A stretch of 64,000 nt of DNA from Arthrobacter sp. EPSL27. GTDB lineage: Bacteria; Actinomycetota; Actinomycetes; Actinomycetales; Micrococcaceae. Position 1 is the first letter of the stretch. The number at the start of each line of letters is the position of its first letter. Location of the stretch: the NCBI RefSeq assembly GCF_001512305.1, contig NZ_LNUT01000004.1, positions 1,291,392 to 1,355,391 of the forward strand. The letters run 5' to 3'. This document shows positions 49,068 through 57,438 of this stretch, in pieces. Made by a program: the position numbers and the translations under genes. Below the pieces are notes generated by a model. That model saw only the letters and a list, made by a program, of their open reading frames with translations, was not told the origin of the DNA and did no database searches.

Positions 49068-50141
49068 ATGCAGGTCACACCCCTGATCTGGCTCATCACG
49101 ATCGCCGTGACGATCCTGTTCTTCGTCTACGAGTTCTTCGCCCACGTTCGTAAACCGCACGAGCCCTCCATCGCGGAATCGGCCCGCTGGTCGGCGTTCT
49201 ACATTGGGCTCGCTCTGCTGTTCGGGCTGGGGATTGGCGCGGTCTCGGGGTGGACGTACGGCGGCGAGTACTTCGCCGGCTACCTCACCGAGAAAGCGCT
49301 GTCGGTCGACAACCTGTTCGTCTTCCTCATCGTGATGGCCGGATTCGCGGTACCGAAGAAGTACCAGCAGAAGGTGCTGATGATCGGCATCGTCATCGCC
49401 CTGATCCTGCGGGGCGGATTTATCGCCATCGGAGCGACCCTGATCGCAAACTTCTCCTGGATCTTCTACATCTTCGGCGCCCTGCTCCTCGTCCTGGCCT
49501 ACCGGCAAGCCTTCAGCAGTCACGAATCCAACCCCGCTGACGGTAAGTTCATGGCACTGGTGCGCCGGGTTCTGCCCGTCACCGATGAGTATCACCAGGA
49601 CAAGCTCACCGCAGTGCAGGGCGGGAAACGTTTCATCACGCCGATGCTGCTGACAATCATCGCGATTGGCTTCGTAGACCTCATCTTCGCCATCGACTCA
49701 ATCCCTGCGATCTATGGCCTGACCAATGAGGCGTACATCGTCTTTACTGCCAACGCGTTCGCGCTGATGGGTCTGCGTCAATTGTTCTTCCTCATCGGCG
49801 GACTGCTCGAGCGCCTGGTCTACCTCGCCCAGGGGCTGGCCGTTATCCTCGCCTTCATCGGGGTGAAGCTGGTCTTCCACGCCCTGCACGTCAACGAGCT
49901 CGCGTTCATCAACGGCGGGGACCCACTCCTCTGGGTGCCGGAAATTCCCATCTGGTTCTCGCTGCTCTTCATCGCCGCCACCATCGTCGTAGCGACCGTC
50001 GCGAGTTTGCTGAAGAGCCGCGGGGACGAGAAGAAGGACGGCCGCGGACAGAACCACGGCGGACCGGTAATCACCGCCGCCCCAGGGAACGCGGACTCCG
50101 AGATCGATCAGAAGGGGCGGCCTGCTGCCAAATCCAAGTAA
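49068..50141 (+). CDS. TerC-family membrane protein (Alx/MeeF-like)
   Basis: A 357-residue integral membrane protein with about nine helices. TerC signatures include EKALSVDNLFVFL near residue 76 and GFVDLIFAIDSIPAI near 204, both with conserved Asp in membrane segments. The tail from about 320 is polar and Lys-rich. The manganese riboswitch upstream suggests Mn2+ efflux, or Mn loading of exoenzymes as proposed for some TerC proteins, rather than tellurium resistance. The start ATG at 49068 has TTGGAG 8 bases upstream. Confidence 0.93.
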   Translation: MQVTPLIWLITIAVTILFFVYEFFAHVRKPHEPSIAESARWSAFYIGLALLFGLGIGAVSGWTYGGEYFAGYLTEKALSVDNLFVFLIVMAGFAVPKKYQQKVLMIGIVIALILRGGFIAIGATLIANFSWIFYIFGALLLVLAYRQAFSSHESNPADGKFMALVRRVLPVTDEYHQDKLTAVQGGKRFITPMLLTIIAIGFVDLIFAIDSIPAIYGLTNEAYIVFTANAFALMGLRQLFFLIGGLLERLVYLAQGLAVILAFIGVKLVFHALHVNELAFINGGDPLLWVPEIPIWFSLLFIAATIVVATVASLLKSRGDEKKDGRGQNHGGPVITAAPGNADSEIDQKGRPAAKSK

Positions 50142-50271
50142 CCTCCGAGCGGCAGCTGGGCCGCGCCGTCTTTTAAAGCTCCTAAACGGTGCTCGGTCTT
50201 GCTATGGTCGGAGAACAAGGCCGCCACGCGGCAGAACGGTAAGGCCTTGGTCTCCTCGACGAAGGACCATC

Positions 50272-51093
50272 ATGAAGTGCACCCGACTTTCGGTCATCGG
50301 CCTCATTGCTGCTGCAGGACTTGCCCTTAGCGGATGCGGGTCCGCGTCCACGGGTCCCGCCAGCTCGGCACCGGCGGGTGGCTCGGACACCTCGTTGAGT
50401 GACGTCAAGAGCGCAGGCGTGCTCAAGATCGGTACCGAAGGGACGTACAAGCCCTTCTCGTTCCACGCCAACGGCAGCGGCGAACTGACGGGCTACGACG
50501 TGGAAATCATCACAGCGGTCGCCGGCAAGCTGGGTGTCAAGCCGTCGTTCCAGGAAACGCAGTTCGACGCCATCTTCGCCGGCCTCGACGCCAAGAGGTT
50601 CGACGTCGTCGCCAACCAGGTCTCGATCACGGACGAGCGTAAAGCGAAGTACGACTTCTCCGCTCCCTACACCGTCAGTACAGGCGTCATCGTCACCAAG
50701 TCCGACAACGCTGACATCAACTCTTTTGACAGCCTCAAGGGCAAAACCACCGCGCAATCGCTGACTAGCAACTGGTACAAACTGGCGCAGCAGAGCGGGG
50801 CAGACGTGCAGGCAGTGGAGGGCTGGGCCCAGGCAATAACCCTGCTGAAGCAGGGACGCGTCGATGCGACCATCAACGACAAGCTGACCTACCTGGACCA
50901 CCAAAAGACTGCCCGCGACGACAGCATCAAGATTGCCGCCGAGACCACGGACAAGTCTTTGAGCGCCTTCGCGTTCCGCAAGGGCTCATCGAGCCTGATT
51001 GAGGCGGTGGATGCCGCGCTCACGGAACTGCAGGCCGATGGCACCCTCCAAACGATTTCGCAGAAGTACTTCGACGCCGACGTCACCAAGTAG
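50272..51093 (+). CDS. Polar amino acid ABC transporter, substrate-binding lipoprotein
   Basis: A 273-residue periplasmic-binding-protein type 2 lipoprotein. The signal ends in a lipobox, LALSGC, with lipidated Cys near residue 22, a substrate of Lgt. The solute-binding core starts at VLKIGTEGTYKPFSF and has ELTGYDVEI, the family signature. Sequence features resemble cystine/polar amino acid binders. It heads a three-gene transporter operon; ligand is inferred. Confidence 0.93.
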   Translation: MKCTRLSVIGLIAAAGLALSGCGSASTGPASSAPAGGSDTSLSDVKSAGVLKIGTEGTYKPFSFHANGSGELTGYDVEIITAVAGKLGVKPSFQETQFDAIFAGLDAKRFDVVANQVSITDERKAKYDFSAPYTVSTGVIVTKSDNADINSFDSLKGKTTAQSLTSNWYKLAQQSGADVQAVEGWAQAITLLKQGRVDATINDKLTYLDHQKTARDDSIKIAAETTDKSLSAFAFRKGSSSLIEAVDAALTELQADGTLQTISQKYFDADVTK

Positions 51094-51129
51094 CGGAATG
51101 TTAACTGTCGAGGAACGCACGGCCGCCTT

Positions 51130-51795
51130 ATGACAATCAACTGGGATCTCGTGTGGGAGTCCCTGGGACCCTTGCTGATCGGCGCAATTACCGGCACGAT
51201 TCCGCTGGCCCTGGCCTCGTTCGGCTTGGGGTTGTTGCTCGCACTGCTTATCGCGCTGATGCGGCTCAGCCGCAACCCCTTCCTCTCGGGAGTCGCCCGG
51301 ATCTACATTTCGGTCATCCGTGGAAGTCCGCTGTTGGTTCAGCTCTTTGTCATCTTTTACGGGCTGCCGTCCATTGGCATCACTATTAGCCCTTGGCCAA
51401 GCGCAATCATCGCTTTTTCACTGAACGTCGGCGGCTACGCCGCGGAAGTCATCCGGGCAGCCATCCTGTCCGTTCCGAAGGGCCAGTGGGAGGCCGGCCA
51501 CACGATTGGCATGTCACGCCGACAGACACTGGTGCGGATCATCCTCCCGCAGGCCGCGCGGGTCTCAGTCCCGCCCCTGTCGAACACCTTCATCAGCCTG
51601 GTCAAAGACACCTCCCTGGCTTCATTGATCCTGGTGACCGAGTTGTTCCGCCAGGCGCAGCAGGTGGCTGCCTTCAGCCAGGAATTCATGCTGCTGTATC
51701 TCGAAGCGGCCGTCATCTACTGGATCATCTGCCTTGTTCTCGCCGGCGGGCAGTCCGGCCTCGAGAAGAGATTGGACCGCTATGTCGCCCACTGA
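51130..51795 (+). CDS. Polar amino acid ABC transporter, permease
   Basis: A 221-residue HisM-type permease with about five helices. The EAA loop [25 protein letters not shown] couples to the ATPase. [15 protein letters not shown] is the family signature. It overlaps the ATPase gene by 14 bp. A single permease gene implies a homodimer. Confidence 0.94.
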   Translation: MTINWDLVWESLGPLLIGAITGTIPLALASFGLGLLLALLIALMRLSRNPFLSGVARIYISVIRGSPLLVQLFVIFYGLPSIGITISPWPSAIIAFSLNVGGYAAEVIRAAILSVPKGQWEAGHTIGMSRRQTLVRIILPQAARVSVPPLSNTFISLVKDTSLASLILVTELFRQAQQVAAFSQEFMLLYLEAAVIYWIICLVLAGGQSGLEKRLDRYVAH

Positions 51796-52567
51796 ACCGG
51801 ATCTCCCGGACGCAGTCCCGCTCCTGAGTGTCCGCGGGCTCCGCAAGGCTTTTGGACAACACGAGGTGCTGAAATCCATCGATGTTAACGTCCGCAGTGG
51901 GAATGTGGTCACCTTGATCGGCCCGTCCGGCTCAGGCAAGACCACGGTACTGCGGTGCCTGAACGGGCTGGAAATCCCCGACGCCGGCATCGTTGAGTTC
52001 GCCGCCGACCTCACGGTGGACTTTTCCACGCAGGTTTCAAAGAAGCAGCTGGCTGCGATGCGCGACCGCAGCGCGATGGTGTTCCAGCACTACAACCTCT
52101 TTCCGCACAAGACAGCCTTGGAGAACGTCATCGAGGGCCCGGTCCAGGTGCAGAAGCGGCAAGGGGCTGAAGCGATCGAGGAGGCCAGGGAACTGCTGGC
52201 CCGCGTCGGGCTGGCGGGCAAGGAGAACAGTTATCCCTTTGAGTTGTCCGGCGGCCAACAGCAGCGTGTCGGCATAGTCCGTGCGCTGGCGCTGCGCCCG
52301 CAGCTTCTGCTTTTCGACGAGCCGACGTCGGCCCTTGACCCGGAGCTGGTCGGCGAAGTCCTGACCGTCATGAAGGAACTGGCGGACGAGGGATGGACCA
52401 TGGTGGTAGTCACCCACGAACTCGCGTTCGCCCGCGAGGTGGCGGATGAAGTCATCTTCATGGACGGCGGGGTAGTGGTGGAACGCGGCCACCCGGACAC
52501 CGTACTGCGCGCCCCCCGGGAGGCGCGGACCCGGCAGTTCGTGGACCGGTTGTTAAACCCCTTCTGA
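51782..52567 (+). CDS. Polar amino acid ABC transporter, ATP-binding protein
   Basis: A 261-residue ATPase. Walker [10 protein letters not shown] near residue 43, Q-loop [10 protein letters not shown], signature [11 protein letters not shown], Walker [14 protein letters not shown] and switch His in VVTHELAFA are all intact. It starts at an ATG at 51782 inside the permease gene. No further transporter genes follow. Confidence 0.95.
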   Translation: MSPTEPDLPDAVPLLSVRGLRKAFGQHEVLKSIDVNVRSGNVVTLIGPSGSGKTTVLRCLNGLEIPDAGIVEFAADLTVDFSTQVSKKQLAAMRDRSAMVFQHYNLFPHKTALENVIEGPVQVQKRQGAEAIEEARELLARVGLAGKENSYPFELSGGQQQRVGIVRALALRPQLLLFDEPTSALDPELVGEVLTVMKELADEGWTMVVVTHELAFAREVADEVIFMDGGVVVERGHPDTVLRAPREARTRQFVDRLLNPF

Positions 52568-52766
52568 GCCGAACGCGCCTGAGCCTGCAGCCTGTTTGGT
52601 CACCCCAGGAGCGCCTCATGCCCGCTCGCAGCAGACTGTGAGCGGATGAGGAATCCGGCCTTTTCATCGCCTCCTCCGCCCAGTTCGGTGTGACCGTGAC
52701 CGCCACCGGGTGCCTTGACTGGCGCAAAGGGTGCCAGGATGCCGGGACTTGGGACAGAATGGGTCC

Positions 52767-53426
52767 ATGACCCGAATCGCAATCATCGGCGGCCACGGAA
52801 AAGTGGCTCGGGAACTCTCCAAGGTCCTGGTTTCGACCGGGCAGCAGGTCACCGCCCTCGTCCGCAACCCCCAACACGCGTCCGACGTCGCGGCAACCGG
52901 CGCCACCCCCGTTGTCCTGGACGTGGAGAACGGGACGACGGCGGAAATCGCCGAGGCACTCTCGGGTCACGACGCCGTCGTATGGTCGGCCGGTGCCGGC
53001 GGCGGGAACCCCCGGCGGACCTACGCCGTGGACCGCGACGCCGCAATCCGCTCGATGGACGCAGCTGCTCAGTCCGGCGTCGGCCGCTGCGTCATGGTGT
53101 CCTATCTGGGAGCCGGACCGGACCACGGAGTGCCCCGGGACAACCCCTTCTTCCACTACGCGGAGGCCAAGGCCGCCGCTGACTCCTACCTGCGTGGCAC
53201 CAGCCTGGACTGGACCATACTCGGTCCCGGCGCGCTAACGGACAAGCCTGGCAGTGGCCTGATTGACGTTCATGTCAACGAGCCCTGGCAGGCTGCCGAA
53301 ACCGCCCGCGCTAATGTCGCCCTCGTCGCTGCGGCCGTCCTGGAGCTGTCCGCCGCAATCGGCCGGACTATTGGGTTCCGAGACGGCAGCCAGCCCATCG
53401 CTGCAGCTCTGGATGCGGTGGCCTAG
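52767..53426 (+). CDS. NAD(P)H-binding protein (atypical SDR, YwnB/HSCARG-like)
   Basis: A 219-residue Rossmann protein. IIGGHGKVAREL is the dinucleotide loop at residues 5-16. VWSAGAGGG and SYLGAG follow, with HYAEAKAAADSYL carrying a Tyr-x3-Lys-like pair. It belongs to the NAD(P)-binding atypical SDR group, which are often redox sensors or quinone reductases. It is the probable first gene of a pair with the aldo/keto reductase 62 bp downstream. Confidence 0.9.
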   Translation: MTRIAIIGGHGKVARELSKVLVSTGQQVTALVRNPQHASDVAATGATPVVLDVENGTTAEIAEALSGHDAVVWSAGAGGGNPRRTYAVDRDAAIRSMDAAAQSGVGRCVMVSYLGAGPDHGVPRDNPFFHYAEAKAAADSYLRGTSLDWTILGPGALTDKPGSGLIDVHVNEPWQAAETARANVALVAAAVLELSAAIGRTIGFRDGSQPIAAALDAVA

Positions 53427-53488
53427 CCCGTTCGGGGAGAGCGGGCAACCCACCATAGGGGAACGGGAATCTTCAGACGGGAGTTACG

Positions 53489-54322
53489 ATGCACGAGCTA
53501 TTTCTTCCGTCGGGTGAAGCTGTTCCGGTGCTGGGAATCGGAACCTGGGGAATGGGTGAGCATCCCGGTGACGCCGCGCGCGAGACGGCGGCGATCCAGA
53601 CGGCCCTGGACCTGGGGATGACCGTGGTCGATACGGCTGAAATGTATGGCAACGGCGCGGCCGAGGAACTCGTCGGCAGAGCGCTGGCAGCACGACGCGA
53701 CGAAGCGTTCCTGGTCACCAAGGTCCTGCCGCACCACGCCACGCTGCGCGGGACAATCGCCGCCTGCGAGGGCAGCCTGCGTCGCCTGGGAACGGACAGT
53801 ATCGACCTGTATTTACTGCACTGGCGGGGCGCTGCCCCCTTGGCGGAAACGCTCGAAGCTTTCGAATATCTGCAGCGTGCCGGAAAGATCCGGCACTGGG
53901 GCGTTAGCAACCTCGACGTGGCGGACCTGGACGACCTTATGCGACTACCCGGAGGGCAAAAAGTCGCCACCGACCAGGTGCTGTACAACCTGACCCGCCG
54001 GGGCATCGAGTTCGATCTGCTGCCCCGCTGCGTTGGGAGGGGTATCCCGGTGATGGCGTACTCGCCCCTGGAACAGGGGCGCATGCTGGACGATCCCGTG
54101 CTGGTCCGTATCGCAGCGGAACACGGCACCAGCCCCGCGCAGATCGCCCTCGCCTGGGTGCTCAGGCAGCCGCTCGTGATGGCGATTCCAAAAGCCTCAA
54201 GCCCGCACCATGTCCAGGAGTGCCACCGGGCCCTCGACGTTCGGCTCACGCCCCGCGACCTGGCCGACCTGGATGCCGCCCATCCGCCGCCTGCCCGCAA
54301 ACGCGGGCTCGAGGTGATCTAG
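53489..54322 (+). CDS. Aldo/keto reductase
   Basis: A 277-residue (alpha/beta)8 NADPH-dependent reductase. The catalytic tetrad can be placed: D in VVDTAEMYG, Y in EMYGNGAAEE, K in LVTKVLP and H in DLYLLHWRG. NADPH-binding IPKASSPHHVQE lies near residue 235. It reduces aldehydes or ketones of unknown identity. Confidence 0.94.
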   Translation: MHELFLPSGEAVPVLGIGTWGMGEHPGDAARETAAIQTALDLGMTVVDTAEMYGNGAAEELVGRALAARRDEAFLVTKVLPHHATLRGTIAACEGSLRRLGTDSIDLYLLHWRGAAPLAETLEAFEYLQRAGKIRHWGVSNLDVADLDDLMRLPGGQKVATDQVLYNLTRRGIEFDLLPRCVGRGIPVMAYSPLEQGRMLDDPVLVRIAAEHGTSPAQIALAWVLRQPLVMAIPKASSPHHVQECHRALDVRLTPRDLADLDAAHPPPARKRGLEVI

Positions 54323-54473
54323 GCGACCCTTTTTTGAACTTCTTTCGGTCGAACGGACCCGTCCATCCAGTTCCAGAAGGCCGTGCGATGATCAGTGCCA
54401 CGCTCGCTGGATGCCCCGAGGAGCCCGCTCGCCGGTGAATTCCGACCCCGGCGCCAGAGCCCCATTCGCCGTG

Positions 54474-55082
54474 TTAGCGCCGCGCAGCTTTCCTGGCGGC
54501 GTTCTTCAGGGCTTTGCGGGACACCGGCTTCAGGGCCTTTCGAGCGGCCTCTTCGGCGAGGGCGCGGCGGCGTCGGGCGTCGATCACATCATTCCAGAGC
54601 GCCGTGGCGAAGGCCCCGCCGTCCTGTGCGTAGACGTCATAGGGATAGTCCGAAAAGGCGGCAGGCGGCGTCCCCGCGGGCAGCCCGGTGCCGGATGTCC
54701 GCGCTACGGCGTCGGCAATGGCCCAGGTCTCGGTCAGGTGGGGCGTGAGATTGTCCTGCACAAAGATGCTGGCGTCGGGGGACTGCGCAGCCCGCTCCAG
54801 CAAGGACTCGAGCCGATCCGCCAGTAACGCGGAGGCTACATCCTGGAGCGGCGTTCCTGCGGCTGTGGCGGCGTCGAGACGGGCCTCGTGCTCCGCGACG
54901 GCATCCGCCCAGTCGCTGGTCAGGCGAAACTTCTGCCAGGTGGGAAACCATACGATCGCCCCCGTGCCGTGGTTGTGGAAGTGCCGCAGGCCGCTGTTCT
55001 TCTCCGTGGCTGCGTGGTCATGTCCAGCGGCGTCGGCGGCAGCCAGCAGTTCGGTCAAGGTGTGCGTGGGTGAAGAGCTCAT
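54474..55082 (-). CDS. Hypothetical protein with basic C-terminal tail
   Basis: A 202-residue protein with no family I recognise. RHFHNHGTGAIVWFPTWQKFRL near residue 32 has clustered His and aromatic residues. The C-terminus, ARKALKPVSRKALKNAARKAARR, is strongly basic and could bind nucleic acid or membrane; the shorter core is RKALKNAARKAARR. The ATG at 55082 has an AGGAAG site further upstream. It stands alone on the minus strand. Confidence 0.7.
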   Translation of the reverse strand: MSSSPTHTLTELLAAADAAGHDHAATEKNSGLRHFHNHGTGAIVWFPTWQKFRLTSDWADAVAEHEARLDAATAAGTPLQDVASALLADRLESLLERAAQSPDASIFVQDNLTPHLTETWAIADAVARTSGTGLPAGTPPAAFSDYPYDVYAQDGGAFATALWNDVIDARRRRALAEEAARKALKPVSRKALKNAARKAARR

Positions 55083-55369
55083 CGTGGTGACTGGATACTT
55101 CCTGTAGGGGCTCCGGTAGGTTCACCAGCACAACCTGCGGCGAGCGCTGACTATTCCAGTCAGCTGAATGCCCGTCACCCCTGGCCGGAGAGCTGTGAGG
55201 TCAACGATGTTCGTGGCGACGATGTCACACGAAGCAGTCCGTGCTAGGTCGCTCGCCTGAGCAGCGATTCCGGTCCTCCAGTCCACAACGTACCGATCAG
55301 GAAGGGCATCCCAGGGTCCTGCATCCGTCCGGGGGTGGCATCTGTAGCGTGGAGGAGCATACTGGGTGA

Positions 55370-57301
55370 ATGGTGATCGATGGCGGATCAGCGGCTGCGG
55401 GCAGGAAGCGGACTTCGCCGGGCATGAGCCCGTTCCCACCGATCGCAGACTACGCGTTCCTGTCCGACTGTGAGGCCAACTGCCTTATCGCCCCGAGCGG
55501 GCAGGTGGAGTGGATGTGCCTGCCGCGGCACGATTCACCGAGTGCGTTTTCCGCCATGCTGGACCGGGCCGCGGGCGGTTTCAAGGTGGCTCCGTACGGG
55601 GTCCGGGAGCCCACTGCGCGCCGCTATCTCCCCGGCAGCCTGATTCTGGAGACCACCTGGCAGACCAGGACGGGCTGGATGATCGTGAGGGACGCCCTGG
55701 TGATGGGGCCGTGGCACCACACCGAGAAGAGGGCCGGCCGGTACCGCCGCCCGCCGACGAACTACGAGGCCGAGCATTGCCTGCTGCGCACTGTCCGGTG
55801 CGTCAACGGTGCGGTTGAGCTGTCCGTGCTGTGCGAGCCGGTCTTCGACTACGGCCGGCGCCGGGCACAGTGGGAGTACTCCAGTCCAGGGTACGGAGAG
55901 GCCGTGACCGTCAGCGGCGATGAGAGGGATCCGGTGCTGCGTCTGACCACTGACCGGCGGCTGGGCATCGAGGACTCCATCGTGGTCATTCGCGGCCAGA
56001 TGACCGAGGGCGAGGAAGCATTCATCGCACTCTCCTGGACATCGCTGCCTCCACCGAGGACATGGGAGGAAGCATCCCAGAAGCAGTGGCAGACCATCGA
56101 GTACTGGCGGCAGTGGATCACGGTGGGGGAGTTCCCGGACCACCCGTGGCGCGAGGAACTGCAGCGCAGCGCGCTGACGTTGAAAGGACTCACCTATGCG
56201 CCGACCGGAGCGCTGATTGCCGCGCCCACAACCTCGCTGCCGGAGACGCCCGGGGGAGAACGGAACTGGGACTACAGGTACACCTGGGTGCGAGACTCCA
56301 CCTTTGCGCTGTGGGCCCTGTATACCCTCGGACTGGACCGGGAAGCCGACGACTTCTTCTCCTTCATCCGCGACGTTGCCGCCGAGGACGACCTGCAGCT
56401 CATGTACGGCGTCGGCGGCGAAAGGGATTTGCCCGAGTCCATCGTCGAGGCACTCGGCGGCTACGACGGGGCACGCCCCGTCCGGGTCGGCAACGCGGCG
56501 GTCCACCAGCTGCAGCTAGACGTCTGGGGCACAATGCTGGACTCCGTTTACCTCCATACCAAGTCCCGTGACCAGCTCCCCGAGCCGCTATGGCCCGTCC
56601 TGCTTCGTCAGGTCGAGCAGGCCGCCTCGCACTGGCGGGACACCGATCACGGCATCTGGGAGGTTCGTGGCGAACCGCAGCACTTCACCTCGTCCAAGCT
56701 CATGTGCTGGGTCGCTCTGGATCGCGGCGCCCGGCTCGCGCGGCTGCACGGCGAGGCTGATTACGCGCGGAAATGGGACACCATCGCGGAGGAGATCCAC
56801 GAGGACATCTGCCGCAACGGCGTGGACGATCGCGGAGTATTCGTCCAGTCCTACGGCACCACGAACCTCGATGCCTCGCTGCTCCTAGTCCCGCTTGTTC
56901 GGTTCCTGCCCGCCAATGATCCACGCGTGCGCGCCACGGTCTTGGCCATCGCCGATGAACTCACCCGGAATGGACTCGTCCTGCGCTACCGCCCCGAGCA
57001 GACCGACGACGGACTCACCGGTGCTGAGGGGACCTTCACCATGTGTTCGTTCTGGCTCGTCTCAGCCCTCGTCGAGATCGGGGAAGTGGCCCGCGCCAAA
57101 GCATTGTGCGAACGCCTGCTGTCCCACGCCAGTCCACTGGGGCTGTACGCCGAGGAGCTGGACCCGATGAATGGCCGTCACCTCGGCAACTTTCCGCAGG
57201 CCTTCACCCACTTGGCCCTCATTAACGCGCTCATGCACCTCATTCGCGCGGAAGAAACGGACGGTGCGCGGCAATTTTCCCCGGCCCATCGCAGCACCTA
57301 A
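55370..57301 (+). CDS. Glycoside hydrolase family 15 protein (glucoamylase/trehalase-like)
   Basis: A 643-residue protein. The N-terminal beta-sandwich domain (about 15-240) has IADYAFLSDCEANCLI and GQVEWMCLPRHDSPS. The (alpha/alpha)6 barrel follows with RYTWVRDSTFALWALY near 300, GIWEVRGEPQHFTSSK near 425, with the catalytic Glu in WEVRGE, and EGTFTMCSFW near 545 carrying the second Glu. No signal peptide is seen, so it acts in the cytoplasm. In actinobacteria such proteins are often trehalases. The start at ATG 55370 is not certain; GGAGGAG is 14 bases upstream. Confidence 0.9.
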   Translation: MVIDGGSAAAGRKRTSPGMSPFPPIADYAFLSDCEANCLIAPSGQVEWMCLPRHDSPSAFSAMLDRAAGGFKVAPYGVREPTARRYLPGSLILETTWQTRTGWMIVRDALVMGPWHHTEKRAGRYRRPPTNYEAEHCLLRTVRCVNGAVELSVLCEPVFDYGRRRAQWEYSSPGYGEAVTVSGDERDPVLRLTTDRRLGIEDSIVVIRGQMTEGEEAFIALSWTSLPPPRTWEEASQKQWQTIEYWRQWITVGEFPDHPWREELQRSALTLKGLTYAPTGALIAAPTTSLPETPGGERNWDYRYTWVRDSTFALWALYTLGLDREADDFFSFIRDVAAEDDLQLMYGVGGERDLPESIVEALGGYDGARPVRVGNAAVHQLQLDVWGTMLDSVYLHTKSRDQLPEPLWPVLLRQVEQAASHWRDTDHGIWEVRGEPQHFTSSKLMCWVALDRGARLARLHGEADYARKWDTIAEEIHEDICRNGVDDRGVFVQSYGTTNLDASLLLVPLVRFLPANDPRVRATVLAIADELTRNGLVLRYRPEQTDDGLTGAEGTFTMCSFWLVSALVEIGEVARAKALCERLLSHASPLGLYAEELDPMNGRHLGNFPQAFTHLALINALMHLIRAEETDGARQFSPAHRST

Positions 57302-57438
57302 ATTGTTTCGGCGTGGAAACGGCTCGACGATACGGCACAGCATTCAGGCACGGCGCAGACAGCTTCGGCCGGGCACACAGGGTGGGCCTGTGCACCCGGC
57401 CGTGCCGGGATCCGCTTGCCGGCGGATCCGGGGATGGC

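Noticed and set aside
55122..55439. 105-residue minus-strand frame upstream of the GH15 gene
   Set aside because: It overlaps the GH15 start, has no ribosome binding site and no recognisable domain.
57408..57429. GGATCCGC/GCGGATCC hairpin between GH15 and Clp genes as a terminator
   Set aside because: The stem is only 8 bp and lacks a U-tract; possible but too weak to list as a feature.
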